This document shows, piece by piece, positions 1 to 7,324 of a DNA stretch of 14,290 bases. The position numbers were made by a program, and so were the translations under genes. The notes below the pieces were generated by a model, which had not been told where the DNA came from, made no database searches, and saw only the letters and a program-made list of their open reading frames with translations. Numbering within the stretch: position 1 is the first letter of the stretch; each line of letters starts with the position of its first letter. The stretch lies in contig DHWM01000159.1 in assembly GCA_002413185.1 (NCBI GenBank), forward strand, positions 2,261-16,550, in the 5' to 3' direction. The stretch is from Actinobacteria bacterium UBA5182 (GTDB lineage: Bacteria > Actinomycetota > UBA4738).

Positions 1-3
1 GGT

Positions 4-603
4 CTACATGGGAGCATCCGGGGGCGAAGGCGGGTCCGGCGACACGGGAACGGCAGACGCGTTCCAGGGTGAGCCGGCCGGGCCGGCGGGAGCGCCGGTG
101 GCGGCGGCCAGCCGCCGGTACGACCACGCGGTCACCAGGCCTCCGGCCACGAACAGCGGCAGGATGGCCAAGGCGTACGCCGGGCGCCCCAGTGACCCGG
201 GCGGGTTCGGATACAGGACGATCGAGGCGAGCCACAGCGGGATGAGGCTGAAGATGCCGGCCACACGAACCTCACCCTTGAGCCGCAGGATCAGCGCCGG
301 GATGAGCAGCCCCAGGAGCAGGCCGGAGGCGAGGAAGCCGATGGCGGTCCCGATGACGGCGAGCCGTTGGGCCCAGTGCCCCAGGCTATCGATGAAGAAG
401 CTGTCGAACCCGCCCGGCGTCGTCCGCACCAGCACCTGGGAGATCGCCACCGGTGGGAATGGGACCGCGGAGGCGAAGGTGTGGACGACCGCGGCGATGA
501 CGGCCACCGTGGCGGTCCCGGTCAGTCCGGCCACGACGGCCTGCTTCCGGGAGGGGCGGGAGGCGGCGGCCGGGCGTTCGACCCCGATCGTCGCCCCCCC
601 CAT
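4..603 (-). CDS. Four-helix membrane protein, like the membrane part of molybdopterin oxidoreductases
   Basis: A 199-residue integral membrane protein. Hydrophobic segments lie at about 23-43, 79-107, 113-133 and 143-161, followed by a Pro/Ala/Ser-rich tail that ends at a TAG (4-6). The stretch at residues 47-80 (PFPP near 48-51, then TPGG, then a GHWAQRL motif at 75-81) resembles from memory the membrane-anchoring N-terminal region of actinobacterial molybdopterin-dependent (sulfite-oxidase-like) oxidoreductases. No molybdopterin domain is present here; it could lie beyond the window edge. I chose the ATG at 601-603 because the in-frame extension to 792 is Arg/Pro-rich and overlaps the lipoprotein gene. 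A TAGGCT box ends 8 nt before this ATG and no Shine-Dalgarno is visible, so translation may be nearly leaderless. The gene follows the DUF4349 lipoprotein gene by 79 bp on the same strand. The existence of a membrane protein is well supported; the family link is tentative. Confidence 0.6.
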   Translation of the reverse strand: MGGATIGVERPAAASRPSRKQAVVAGLTGTATVAVIAAVVHTFASAVPFPPVAISQVLVRTTPGGFDSFFIDSLGHWAQRLAVIGTAIGFLASGLLLGLLIPALILRLKGEVRVAGIFSLIPLWLASIVLYPNPPGSLGRPAYALAILPLFVAGGLVTAWSYRRLAAATGAPAGPAGSPWNASAVPVSPDPPSPPDAPM

Positions 604-611
604 ATCCGAAG

Positions 612-617
612 AGCCTA
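612..617 (-). promoter_or_regulatory. Candidate -10 box (TAGGCT) for the membrane protein gene
   Basis: TAGGCT on the minus strand fits the actinobacterial TANNNT -10 pattern and ends 8 nt before the chosen ATG at 603. A start 7 nt downstream would leave a leader of about one base. No -35 is recognisable. The evidence is spacing alone. Confidence 0.3.
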
Positions 618-682
618 CCGCCGGTGGCCGGATTGGGAGCGCGCCGGCTCGTTCGGGTTGCGCGTGACCGGCGGCCCGGAGG

Positions 683-1588
683 TCAAACGGTCGGGGCGAC
701 GCCGGTGCGAGTCCGGGTCCGCCGAAACGTCGCCCAGCCGAGGAGGCCGACCAGCACGAGGAGCGCGACGGGCAACAGATACCCCACTCCAACGACCACA
801 GCCGCGACGACCGCGACGAACCCGTGGACGGCGTCGTGCCACGCCTTCGCCAGCCCCGACCGAACCACCGGCTTCGGTGGAACTGCTCCCGCTTCGCTCA
901 TCGACAGCGTGATCGTGGAGAGGTCGGCCTGGTTGGACAGGACCCGCAACTGGCCGGTGATCTCCTCGATGTTGAGCTGCACGTCCTGGAGCTGCTGCTG
1001 CACCTTGATGCTGTCCTCGATGGAGGTGGACTTCGACATCAACCGCAGCAGAACGGCTTCCTGCGACTGCCAGTTGCGCAGCCTGGCCTGGAGGTCGACG
1101 AACTGCGCGGTGACGTCCTGGCCGGTGATGCGCTGGCTCTCCACCTTGCCCAGGCCCTTCAGCTCGCCCAGGGCCGTCTCGAACTGATCGGCCGGGACCC
1201 GCAGAACGATCGTGCCCGAGCGAAACTTGCCGGCTGCCGTCGACGATGACTCGGCGAACCCGCCGTGTCGGGCCGCCACCTGCGTGGCCTGCTGGAACTG
1301 CTGGTCGAACGAGCCCACCTTCACCTGCACGAAGACGGCGGCGGTCTTGACGATCCGCTGAGGGATGGCGGGAAGCCCGAGCTGGCTCCTGACGACGTCC
1401 CCCTGTACGGGCCCCGCAGCGCGTCCCACCGACACCGCACCGCCGCCCACAGGAGCGATCGGAGCCCCACTTCCGGCGAACTTCCCGGCATTCGTGCCCG
1501 GGCTGTTGCTCGATGAGCACGCCGTGCCCACCAGACCGGCCAGCAGGATGAATCCGGCGATCCCGAAGAGCACGCGTCGCTTTCGCAC
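683..1588 (-). CDS. DUF4349 domain lipoprotein
   Basis: A 301-residue envelope protein of the DUF4349 family, whose function is unknown. Residues 1-24 form a lipoprotein signal: RKRR, a hydrophobic core, then a GTAC lipobox with the acylated Cys at 24. A Ser/Gly/Pro-rich linker leads to the DUF4349 core at about 78-235. This holds a beta-rich part (IVLRVPADQFETAL) and a long helical hairpin that looks coiled-coil (about 165-220, with QSQEAVLLRLM and QQQLQDVQLNIEEITGQL). Two hydrophobic segments near 250-290 and a basic tail (FRRTRTRT) give a second membrane anchor, as is usual in the family. The GTG start at 1588 is supported by a strong ribosome binding site, GGAGGTGG, about 7 nt upstream. 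The gene lies 67 bp after the Mur ligase stop on the same strand, so co-transcription is likely. A role in sensing or regulating envelope state is possible but not shown. Confidence 0.85.
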   Translation of the reverse strand: MRKRRVLFGIAGFILLAGLVGTACSSSNSPGTNAGKFAGSGAPIAPVGGGAVSVGRAAGPVQGDVVRSQLGLPAIPQRIVKTAAVFVQVKVGSFDQQFQQATQVAARHGGFAESSSTAAGKFRSGTIVLRVPADQFETALGELKGLGKVESQRITGQDVTAQFVDLQARLRNWQSQEAVLLRLMSKSTSIEDSIKVQQQLQDVQLNIEEITGQLRVLSNQADLSTITLSMSEAGAVPPKPVVRSGLAKAWHDAVHGFVAVVAAVVVGVGYLLPVALLVLVGLLGWATFRRTRTRTGVAPTV

Positions 1589-1655
1589 CTTCCAACCACC
1601 TCCGTTGTCGAGTTGTACGGTTGGACGGACGAATGGGGACGAGTGTTCCCAGGGA

Positions 1656-3446
1656 TTATCGGGCCGAAGTCACCGTCCGCGGCCGCGCTCGGCGAACCAG
1701 TTGCCGGACTCGCTTCGGCCCGACTCGAGCGGCGCCTCGCTCTCGCATCAACGCGAAGACCTCCGGACGCTGGACGAGCGCCGTGACCGCCAGGACGTCC
1801 CCTGCCTTCGAGGACCCGAGCATCCACAGCAGGGCATGCATCTCGTCTTCGAAGACCGGCACGTCCGCGGCGCCGCCGTCCAGCGCCCCGGCCTGCAGTC
1901 GCTCGACCAGGTCGCGCCGGTCCCGCCCCCGGAGGTAGTGGAGCAGCTCCGCGATGGCCACGTGATCGGCGCCGCGGGCCGCGGTGTACCCCAGGTCGTG
2001 CAGGATCTGGTTGGTTCGATCCCCCGCCGTGCAGAAGCCCAGCCAGATCTCCGCTCCCGGCCGGCGAACACCGCGACAGATCTCGATCATGCCCCGCATC
2101 CCGGCCTCGTTGTGCGCATAGTCCAACACGATCACGCGGCCGTCGAGCTCGTACAGATTGGCCCGGCCGGGATTCGAATCCTCATCGAGGACGAACGACC
2201 GGAGGCCTCGGATCACAGCTCGCTCGGGAAGACCGATGGCCAGGCCGGCCGAGGCGGCGGCCATGGCGTTCTGGATGTTGTGGGTGGAGATCCCCGCCAG
2301 CGTCAGGGGGACGTCTTCGAGTGGAAGCAGCGCATGGGGGCTTCGGCCGGGGGTCAGCACGGCCAGGGCACCGTCGAAGACCGTGGTGGCGCGCCCCCCG
2401 TCGGCCAGCGCCGTCCGGATGGCCGGATGATCGTGGTCGACCGAGAACAGCCAGGGCCTGCCTCGGGAGAAGCGGCGCATGCCCAGGACCCTGGGGTCGT
2501 CGCCGTTCAGGACATCCCATCCGCCGGGGCGGGTGATCCGGGTGATGGTCGACTTCACCTCCGCCAACTGGTCGAGGGTGCGGATCCCATGCAGGCCGAG
2601 GTGGTCGGCGGAGACGTTCGTCACCACCGCCACATCGTTGTGCAGCGTTCCGATCCCCCGGAGGAGGATGCCGCCGCGGGCCGTCTCCAGCACCGCCAGC
2701 TCCACATCGGGCTGGGCCAGCGCCCTGGCCGCCCCACCGAAGCCCGAATAGTCGCCTTCCTCCACCAGGCGCCCGTTCAGGTAGACGCCGTCGGTGGACG
2801 AATAGGCGACGGCGCGGCCGGCCGTCATCCCGAGGTACGCCAGCAGCCGGACGGTGGTGGTCTTGCCATTGGTGCCGGTGACGGCGACGACCGGAACCGA
2901 CGGGTCGGAGACCACTGGAGCGGGCCCGGGGTCGACGCGCCCGAGGCGCGCGGCGGCCTCCCGAAGCAACCTCGGAAAGGGTCGCCGGCGGTCCAGGGCA
3001 AGCGCGAACAGCTCGGCCGTCTCCCGGCCCAGCCCCTCGGCTGAGCCGCGCCGGCGCCACGGATAGGCCACCACGATCTGATCCGGTTCCGGACCGGGCC
3101 GGCACCGGACGGCGAGGTTGGTTCCGGTCGAGGCAGCCAGCTCCCGAACGAGCCCGATGGCCGCGCGGGCCACGAATCGTCTTCGAGCTTCGGTTCGTGG
3201 TCGGCCCGGCCGGTTCCGGACCGTCCGTTCGGCAGGCGATCCGGCCCGCACGCCGCGGCCCCGGCCGGGAGGGGCACGTCCGGCCGTCAGGCCGGCCGCT
3301 TCGGCGGCCGCCCATACCCGTTCCTCCGAAGCCTCCAGCCACCCCGGCACGGCCAGAGTGAGCTTGATGGCCGGCTTGGTGAAATAGAGGTTGGGCCCGT
3401 CCAGGACCCGCAGCTCGACCTGTCGAACGGTCTGGGCCCGACCCAT
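1656..3446 (-). CDS. CphA-like Mur ligase lacking the ATP-grasp domain
   Basis: A 596-residue ATP-dependent ligase of the Mur superfamily, which joins a carboxylate to an amine through an acyl-phosphate. Residues 7-35 (VRQVELRVLDGPNLYF) match the start of cyanophycin synthetase (CphA). The Mur domain follows: P-loop GTNGKTT 191-197, ETARGGILLRG 254-264, TNVSADHLGLHGI 276-288, the Mur lysine in AEVKS (K298), NGDDP 314-318, and C-terminal DYAHNEAGM 442-450 with GDRT 475-478. CphA is usually about 870 residues with an ATP-grasp domain between the N-terminal and Mur parts; here only about 60 residues separate them (131-190). The protein therefore seems unable to carry out both CphA ligation steps alone. 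An in-frame ATG at 3548 would add 34 residues and has a GGGAG site. I prefer 3446 because homology begins there and TATAGT lies 7 nt upstream. It is divergent from the winged-helix/M20 peptidase pair. Substrate unknown. Confidence 0.85.
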   Translation of the reverse strand: MGRAQTVRQVELRVLDGPNLYFTKPAIKLTLAVPGWLEASEERVWAAAEAAGLTAGRAPPGRGRGVRAGSPAERTVRNRPGRPRTEARRRFVARAAIGLVRELAASTGTNLAVRCRPGPEPDQIVVAYPWRRRGSAEGLGRETAELFALALDRRRPFPRLLREAAARLGRVDPGPAPVVSDPSVPVVAVTGTNGKTTTVRLLAYLGMTAGRAVAYSSTDGVYLNGRLVEEGDYSGFGGAARALAQPDVELAVLETARGGILLRGIGTLHNDVAVVTNVSADHLGLHGIRTLDQLAEVKSTITRITRPGGWDVLNGDDPRVLGMRRFSRGRPWLFSVDHDHPAIRTALADGGRATTVFDGALAVLTPGRSPHALLPLEDVPLTLAGISTHNIQNAMAAASAGLAIGLPERAVIRGLRSFVLDEDSNPGRANLYELDGRVIVLDYAHNEAGMRGMIEICRGVRRPGAEIWLGFCTAGDRTNQILHDLGYTAARGADHVAIAELLHYLRGRDRRDLVERLQAGALDGGAADVPVFEDEMHALLWMLGSSKAGDVLAVTALVQRPEVFALMRERGAARVGPKRVRQLVRRARPRTVTSAR

Positions 3447-3453
3447 GGAAGGG

Positions 3454-3459
3454 ACTATA
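3454..3459 (-). promoter_or_regulatory. Candidate -10 box (TATAGT) for a leaderless Mur ligase transcript
   Basis: TATAGT on the minus strand is one mismatch from TATAAT and ends exactly 7 nt before the ATG at 3446. This places transcription start on the start codon. No convincing -35 is visible at 16-18 nt. If real, it excludes the longer start at 3548 for this transcript. Confidence 0.5.
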
Positions 3460-3605
3460 ACCACGGTCGGGCAAGACTCCTCGCCAGGGCGATCAGCCGC
3501 ATCGACCGGTGCCACAGGCAGGACGCCGCCCGATTCGACGCCGGGCATTGCTTCTCACTCCCAAAACTGTCAAGATTTGGCGCCGGTTGATCAAGGGGTT
3601 TCCTT

Positions 3606-4310
3606 TTGAACGAGCAGAGCCTCCAGGCCGCAAACGCATTCCTCGCCGTCGCCTCGGCCTCCATCTCCCCTGGTGACCTTCTGGACCGTCCTCCTGCCGA
3701 CATTGGGAGGGAGGCGGGATTGCCCAATCCGCTGGCGGTTGCCCGCGCTGTTCGAGCGTTGGCCGCACGGCGCAGATTGGAAGCCGAGGACGGACGGTAC
3801 CGGCTGCTCGACGCCAGGCCACTCGAACAGGGAGAGCCCGAATCGGTTCCCCGTGCCCCCCGCCGCCGGAAAGGCAGGCGGAAATCGGCTGCCCGAGCTG
3901 AGACGTCGCAGGGCGACCGCCGGGCCACGTATGCCGACCTCGGTCGCGCCGTGGTGGAGCGGGTCATCGAGCTGGGACGCGAGGCCGGCGAGGCCGTCGC
4001 GGCCGCGGAGCACCTTCGACACGAGGCCAAGGAGAACAAGGCCGCCCGCATCGAAGCCGAGCAGCGGGCGTCGCGCCTGTTCGATCGGGTCAAGGAGCTC
4101 CAGACGAAGCTGGACATGGCCGAAGCGAACCTCCGGACGGTCCTCGCCGCCGCCCGAGGGCGGGGCGTGACGGCCGCTCCCACCGACAACGAGATGGAGG
4201 CGCTGCTGCGGATCCTGAAGAGCCCCTCCGACTCAGACGGCGTGGTGCAGGTGGACGGCGGGACGCCCGCCCGAGAGGAGACACCAGCCGAGGAAGTCGC
4301 CACCGAGTGA
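3606..4310 (+). CDS. Winged-helix and coiled-coil protein of unknown function
   Basis: I do not recognise a named family. The 234-residue protein starts with a helical region at about 5-68 that looks like a winged helix: a first helix (LQAANAFLAVA), a helix-turn-helix-like pair (ADIGREAGLPNPLAVARAVRAL), and a short wing (LEAEDGRYRLLD). A very basic linker follows (about 83-97, PRAPRRRKGRRK). A long charged helix at about 108-188 is probably a coiled coil (LGREAGEAVAAAEHLRHEA, RVKELQTKLDMAEANL). The acidic, disordered tail ends in TPAEEVATE. This layout suggests a dimeric nucleic-acid-binding protein or local regulator. The start is TTG at 3606, supported by AAGGGG 7 nt upstream. The stop lies 19 bp before the M20 peptidase gene, so the two are probably co-transcribed, and the pair is divergent from the Mur ligase. 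Regulation of that neighbourhood is a guess from position. Confidence 0.7.
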   Translation: MNEQSLQAANAFLAVASASISPGDLLDRPPADIGREAGLPNPLAVARAVRALAARRRLEAEDGRYRLLDARPLEQGEPESVPRAPRRRKGRRKSAARAETSQGDRRATYADLGRAVVERVIELGREAGEAVAAAEHLRHEAKENKAARIEAEQRASRLFDRVKELQTKLDMAEANLRTVLAAARGRGVTAAPTDNEMEALLRILKSPSDSDGVVQVDGGTPAREETPAEEVATE

Positions 4311-4329
4311 GGCTCAGAGCCCGGCGGCC

Positions 4330-5526
4330 GTGAAGGCGCCCCCCACCGGCGAAATCCTCGCCCAGGTTCAGAAACGGTACGACCAGTATCTGGCCGACCT
4401 CGAGACGCTCGTGAACGTCGACTGCGGCACCTTCGTCGCGGACGGCGTGAATCGGGTGGCCGACTTCATGCAGAGGCGGTTCGAGGACGCCGGCTGGAAG
4501 GTGGAACGGATCCCGCACGCTCCGGACCCGGACGGCGACGTGGGGCAACTGGGCGACTGCGTGGTCGCTTCCCTGGCGCCTTCGACCGTTGACCGTGAGC
4601 CGACCGGCCGGCGGATCCTGCTGGTCGGCCACATGGACACGGTCTTCCCCGACGGGACCGCGGCGGTCCGGCCGTTCCGGATCGAGGGCTCCCGCGCGTA
4701 CGGCCCGGGCGTCTCCGACATGAAGGGCGGCCTCTTGGCCGGCTTCTACGCGGTCTCCGTCCTCCAGTGGCTGGGGTTCGATGACGCCGGTTCGATCGTC
4801 TACGTGTGCAATCCCGACGAGGAGATCGGCTCGCCGTTCAGCGGCCCCGTCATCCTGGACAAGGCGAAATCCGCCGATGCCTGCTTCGTCCTGGAGGGAG
4901 CGCGCGAGAATGGCGACATCGTCTCGGCGCGCAAGGGCGTCACCGATCTCCGCATCGCGGTCCATGGCCGGGCCGCCCACGCCGGCGTCGAGCCCGAACG
5001 AGGGCGTTCCGCCACGCTCCAGGCCGCCCACACCACCCTGGCCCTGCATGGCCTGAACGGCCGGTGGCCGGGCGTCACCGTGAACGTGGGGGTGATCCAG
5101 GGAGGGACCAGGCCCAACGTCGTGGCCGAGAGGTGCGACCTCCGGGTGGATGTCCGGGCCACCACCGCCGAAGGATTCCGGCGGGTCCAGGAGGAACTGG
5201 AGCGGATCGCTTCGACCATCGTCGTTCCCGAAACCCGGATCGATATGAACGCGACGGCGGGGTTCCCTCCGATGGAGAAGACCGAGGGCACCGCCAAGCT
5301 GGTGGAGAAGGCCAAGGCTCTCGCGTCGGAGATCGGGTTCGAGTTGAACGACGCCGCGACCGGCGGGGCGTCGGACGCAAATCCGGTGGCCGGCCTGGGC
5401 GTCCCCGTCCTGGACGGGCTCGGCCCTGTGGGAGGCGCGGATCACGCCCCGGGCGAGTGGGTGGACCTCGACAGCGTGGTGCCCCGGATCGCCCTGCTGG
5501 CCGGCCTGATCGCCTCGTCGCCCTGA
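4330..5526 (+). CDS. M20 family zinc metallopeptidase (glutamate carboxypeptidase type)
   Basis: A 398-residue dizinc peptidase of family M20, close in layout to carboxypeptidase G2 (CPG2), which releases C-terminal Glu or cleaves related amide bonds. The metal and catalytic set is complete: H101 and D103 in GHMDTVFPDG, bridging D130 in GPGVSDMKGG, general base E164 and ligand E165 in NPDEEIGS, E189 in FVLEGAR, and H372 in GGADHAPGEW. The dimerisation (lid) domain is the middle part, about 200-310, beginning at RKGVTDLRIAVHGRAAHAG. There is no signal peptide, so a cytoplasmic place is expected. The start is GTG at 4330; no clear Shine-Dalgarno is visible, so it may be coupled to the upstream gene 19 bp away. 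The active site is intact, but the substrate (folate-like, N-acyl amino acid or peptide) cannot be read. The gene ends 28 bp before the convergent hydroxyacyl-CoA dehydrogenase. Confidence 0.92.
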   Translation: MKAPPTGEILAQVQKRYDQYLADLETLVNVDCGTFVADGVNRVADFMQRRFEDAGWKVERIPHAPDPDGDVGQLGDCVVASLAPSTVDREPTGRRILLVGHMDTVFPDGTAAVRPFRIEGSRAYGPGVSDMKGGLLAGFYAVSVLQWLGFDDAGSIVYVCNPDEEIGSPFSGPVILDKAKSADACFVLEGARENGDIVSARKGVTDLRIAVHGRAAHAGVEPERGRSATLQAAHTTLALHGLNGRWPGVTVNVGVIQGGTRPNVVAERCDLRVDVRATTAEGFRRVQEELERIASTIVVPETRIDMNATAGFPPMEKTEGTAKLVEKAKALASEIGFELNDAATGGASDANPVAGLGVPVLDGLGPVGGADHAPGEWVDLDSVVPRIALLAGLIASSP

Positions 5527-5554
5527 CCGGTCCCTCTGGCGATCTCGGGGGAGC

Positions 5555-6379
5555 TCAGCCCCTCCGGCCCGCGTAGTGGTGATACCCCTGGCCGGTCTTC
5601 CTGCCCAGCAGACCCAGGGCCACCCTGCGGCGGAGCTCCGGCGGAGGCATCTGGCTGGGCTGCCTGAACTCTTCGAACAGGGACGCACCGATGGCCTGGC
5701 AGACGTCGGCACCGATCAGGTCGATGAGCCCCAGTGGACCGAGAGGGTGGCCTGCCCCCAGCGTCATCGCCCGATCGACGTCCTCCGCGGTGGCGACGCC
5801 GTTCTCCACCAGCCGGGCCGCCTGATTCAAGTAAGGGATGAGGAGCCGGTTGACCAGGAAGCCGGCCCGGTCGGGCAGCCGGAGCGGCCGTTTCCCGATG
5901 CCTTCGGCGAAGTGGCGGCCTCGTTCGACCGTGTCTTCGGTCGTTCGAACCCCCGCCACCACTTCGACCAGCTTCATCCGGGCGACCGGGTTGAAGAAAT
6001 GGAGCCCCAGGAAGCGCTCCGGATCCTGGAGGGCCCCGGCCAGCTCGGTGATGGACAGCGACGAGGTGGTGGTCGCCATGAGCGCGTCCGCCCGGAGGTG
6101 CGCTTCGACACGCTGGAGCACCGCATGCTTCGCCTCGACCGACTCCACCGTGGCCTCCAGGAACAGGCTGCACTCCGGGAGCTCGTCGTCGCCGGTGAGG
6201 ACCCGTCCCTCCGCGGTCTCCTTGCGCAGTGTGGCGGCCAGTGCGGCAGCCCGGCCGGCGGAGCTCGAGAGGATCACCACCTCCAGCCGGTGGGCCAGGC
6301 AGAGGTGAGCGATCCCGTGGGCCATGACGCCTGTCCCGAAGATCCCGATGCGCTCGCCCGCCAGCTCCACCGCCGCCAC
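5555..6379 (-). CDS. 3-hydroxyacyl-CoA dehydrogenase family protein
   Basis: A 274-residue oxidoreductase of the 3-hydroxybutyryl-CoA dehydrogenase family, which interconverts 3-hydroxyacyl-CoA and 3-oxoacyl-CoA in the cytoplasm. The Rossmann domain begins at residue 11 (IGIFGTGVMAHGIA). The catalytic region GLHFFNPVARMKLVEVV, the hinge DRAGFLVNRLLIPYLN and the C-terminal helical domain (GPLGLIDLIGADV, then GRKTGQGYHHY near the end) are all present. The length is normal for the single-domain family (about 280). The cofactor loop is unusual: the third Gly of GxGxxG is A20, and the position usually held by Asp after beta-2 is S38, followed by SSAGR with R43. These changes suggest NADP(H) rather than NAD. 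The start at 6379 is GTG without a ribosome binding site. A TACGCT box abuts it, so GTG at 6370 (residue 4) may be the true start. It is divergent from the MpaB-family gene. Confidence 0.88.
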   Translation of the reverse strand: MAAVELAGERIGIFGTGVMAHGIAHLCLAHRLEVVILSSSAGRAAALAATLRKETAEGRVLTGDDELPECSLFLEATVESVEAKHAVLQRVEAHLRADALMATTTSSLSITELAGALQDPERFLGLHFFNPVARMKLVEVVAGVRTTEDTVERGRHFAEGIGKRPLRLPDRAGFLVNRLLIPYLNQAARLVENGVATAEDVDRAMTLGAGHPLGPLGLIDLIGADVCQAIGASLFEEFRQPSQMPPPELRRRVALGLLGRKTGQGYHHYAGRRG

Positions 6380-6385
6380 AGCGTA
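6380..6385 (-). promoter_or_regulatory. Candidate -10 box (TACGCT) for the hydroxyacyl-CoA dehydrogenase gene
   Basis: TACGCT on the minus strand fits TANNNT. It lies directly against the GTG at 6379 and 9 nt before the next in-frame GTG at 6370. If used, the transcript would begin inside the first few codons and favour the 6370 start. No -35 is seen. Confidence 0.25.
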
Positions 6386-6437
6386 GCCCGACGAGCCGGT
6401 GGTCCGGGCACCGCCCGGGCATTCGCTCCTTGTCTTC

Positions 6438-6443
6438 TACAGT
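6438..6443 (+). promoter_or_regulatory. Candidate -10 box (TACAGT) for a leaderless MpaB-family transcript
   Basis: TACAGT matches TANNNT and ends 6 nt before the in-frame GTG at 6450. No Shine-Dalgarno precedes that GTG at a usual distance. No -35 hexamer is recognisable. The spacing equals that expected for transcription starting on the start codon. Confidence 0.45.
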
Positions 6444-6449
6444 GAAGGG

Positions 6450-7295
6450 GTGGGCGCGGAGCGAGTGCACCGGGGAGGGGGAGAGCCGAAGGGCGACGCC
6501 GGCCTGTTCGGGCCGCAGTCCGCGTCGTGGCAGGTCAACCGGGAGACGACCGTGCTGTTCGGCGGGGCCCGGGCCCTCCTGATGCAGGCGGCCCACCCCC
6601 TGATCCTGGCGGGCGCCAGGCAGACGGGCTTCTACGAACGGAATCCTTGGAAGCGGCTCGAGCGGACGCTCCAGCTCACCTACACCATCACGTTCGGGAC
6701 CCGGGCCGAGGCCATGGAGGCGATCCGGCGGATCAACCGGGTGCACGAGGATGTGCACGGCGTGGACGAAGTGAGCGGGCTCCCCTACGACGCGAAGGAC
6801 CCCGATCTCCTGCTCTGGGTGCACGCATGCCTGGTCGATTCGCAGCTCCTGTTCGAACGGCTCACCGTGGGCCGGCTGGACGACCCGGGACGGGAGCGTT
6901 TCCACCAGGAGCAGATGGCTGGGGTGGAGCTCCTAGGATTGCCTCGATCGAAGATCCCCCCGACCGTGGCTGAGCTGCGGGCGTACGTCGAAGGGGTCGT
7001 GGCAAGCGGGACCCTCAAGGTGACCGGCGAGACCATGAGGGTGGCGGACCTCATCCGGAAGCCCCCGCCTGAGGTGCCGTGGCGGCCCGTCCTGCGGCAG
7101 GTGGCGAGGTGGGCCTTCGGCACGCTCCCCGGACCCCTCCGGGAGATGTACGGCGTGAGGTGGAACCTCGCCCAGGAGGTCCGGCGACGGGGAAGCCTGC
7201 GGACGCTGAAGCTCGTTCGTCCCGTCATCCCGTCGTACTTCCGGGAGATCGTGCCGGCGCGCCACGCCGCCCGCCGGGTCGCCGAGGATGCCTGA
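6450..7295 (+). CDS. MpaB/DUF2236 family oxygenase-like protein
   Basis: A 281-residue protein of the MpaB (DUF2236) family, which includes heme-dependent oxygenases such as fungal MpaB and the related latex-clearing proteins. Signature parts are WQVNRETTVLFGGARALL at about 27-44, the AAHPLI motif with H49, an Arg-rich helix followed by RTLQLTYTITFGT, and NRVHEDVHG, where His residues could bind heme. The middle helix DPDLLLWVHACLVDS is also typical. There is no signal peptide or obvious membrane helix, so it is likely cytoplasmic or peripheral. An in-frame ATG at 6399 would add 17 residues, but it overlaps the divergent promoter region. GTG at 6450 lies 6 nt after TACAGT and is preferred. 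The decarboxylase gene follows 42 bp later and has its own promoter-like box. The family is well recognised; the reaction here is unknown. Confidence 0.87.
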   Translation: MGAERVHRGGGEPKGDAGLFGPQSASWQVNRETTVLFGGARALLMQAAHPLILAGARQTGFYERNPWKRLERTLQLTYTITFGTRAEAMEAIRRINRVHEDVHGVDEVSGLPYDAKDPDLLLWVHACLVDSQLLFERLTVGRLDDPGRERFHQEQMAGVELLGLPRSKIPPTVAELRAYVEGVVASGTLKVTGETMRVADLIRKPPPEVPWRPVLRQVARWAFGTLPGPLREMYGVRWNLAQEVRRRGSLRTLKLVRPVIPSYFREIVPARHAARRVAEDA

Positions 7296-7324
7296 GCGCC
7301 GGAAGGGCGCTCGCCGGCACTCGG

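Noticed and set aside
1365..3044. Open frame of about 559 codons on the plus strand
   Set aside because: It lies opposite the well-supported Mur ligase and lipoprotein genes, has a biased low-complexity composition and no recognisable domain.
1656..3446. Calling the Mur ligase cyanophycin synthetase (cphA)
   Set aside because: The ATP-grasp module required for cyanophycin backbone synthesis is absent and the length is about 270 residues short.
3568..3573. Perfect TTGACA on the minus strand upstream of the Mur ligase
   Set aside because: No -10-like hexamer lies 15-19 nt downstream, so it is not supported as a promoter; the TATAGT box at 3454-3459 is a better candidate.
5527..5575. Possible terminator hairpin between the convergent peptidase and dehydrogenase genes
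   Set aside because: Only a short GGGG/CCCC pairing around GAGCTC is visible, too weak to call.
4090..5712. Open frame of about 540 codons on the minus strand
   Set aside because: It covers the M20 peptidase on the other strand, whose metal site is complete. The antisense product has no coherent motif.
5442..6905. Open frame of about 487 codons on the minus strand, overlapping the dehydrogenase in another frame
   Set aside because: It runs through two genes on opposite strands and is Gly/Arg/Pro-rich without any fold signature.
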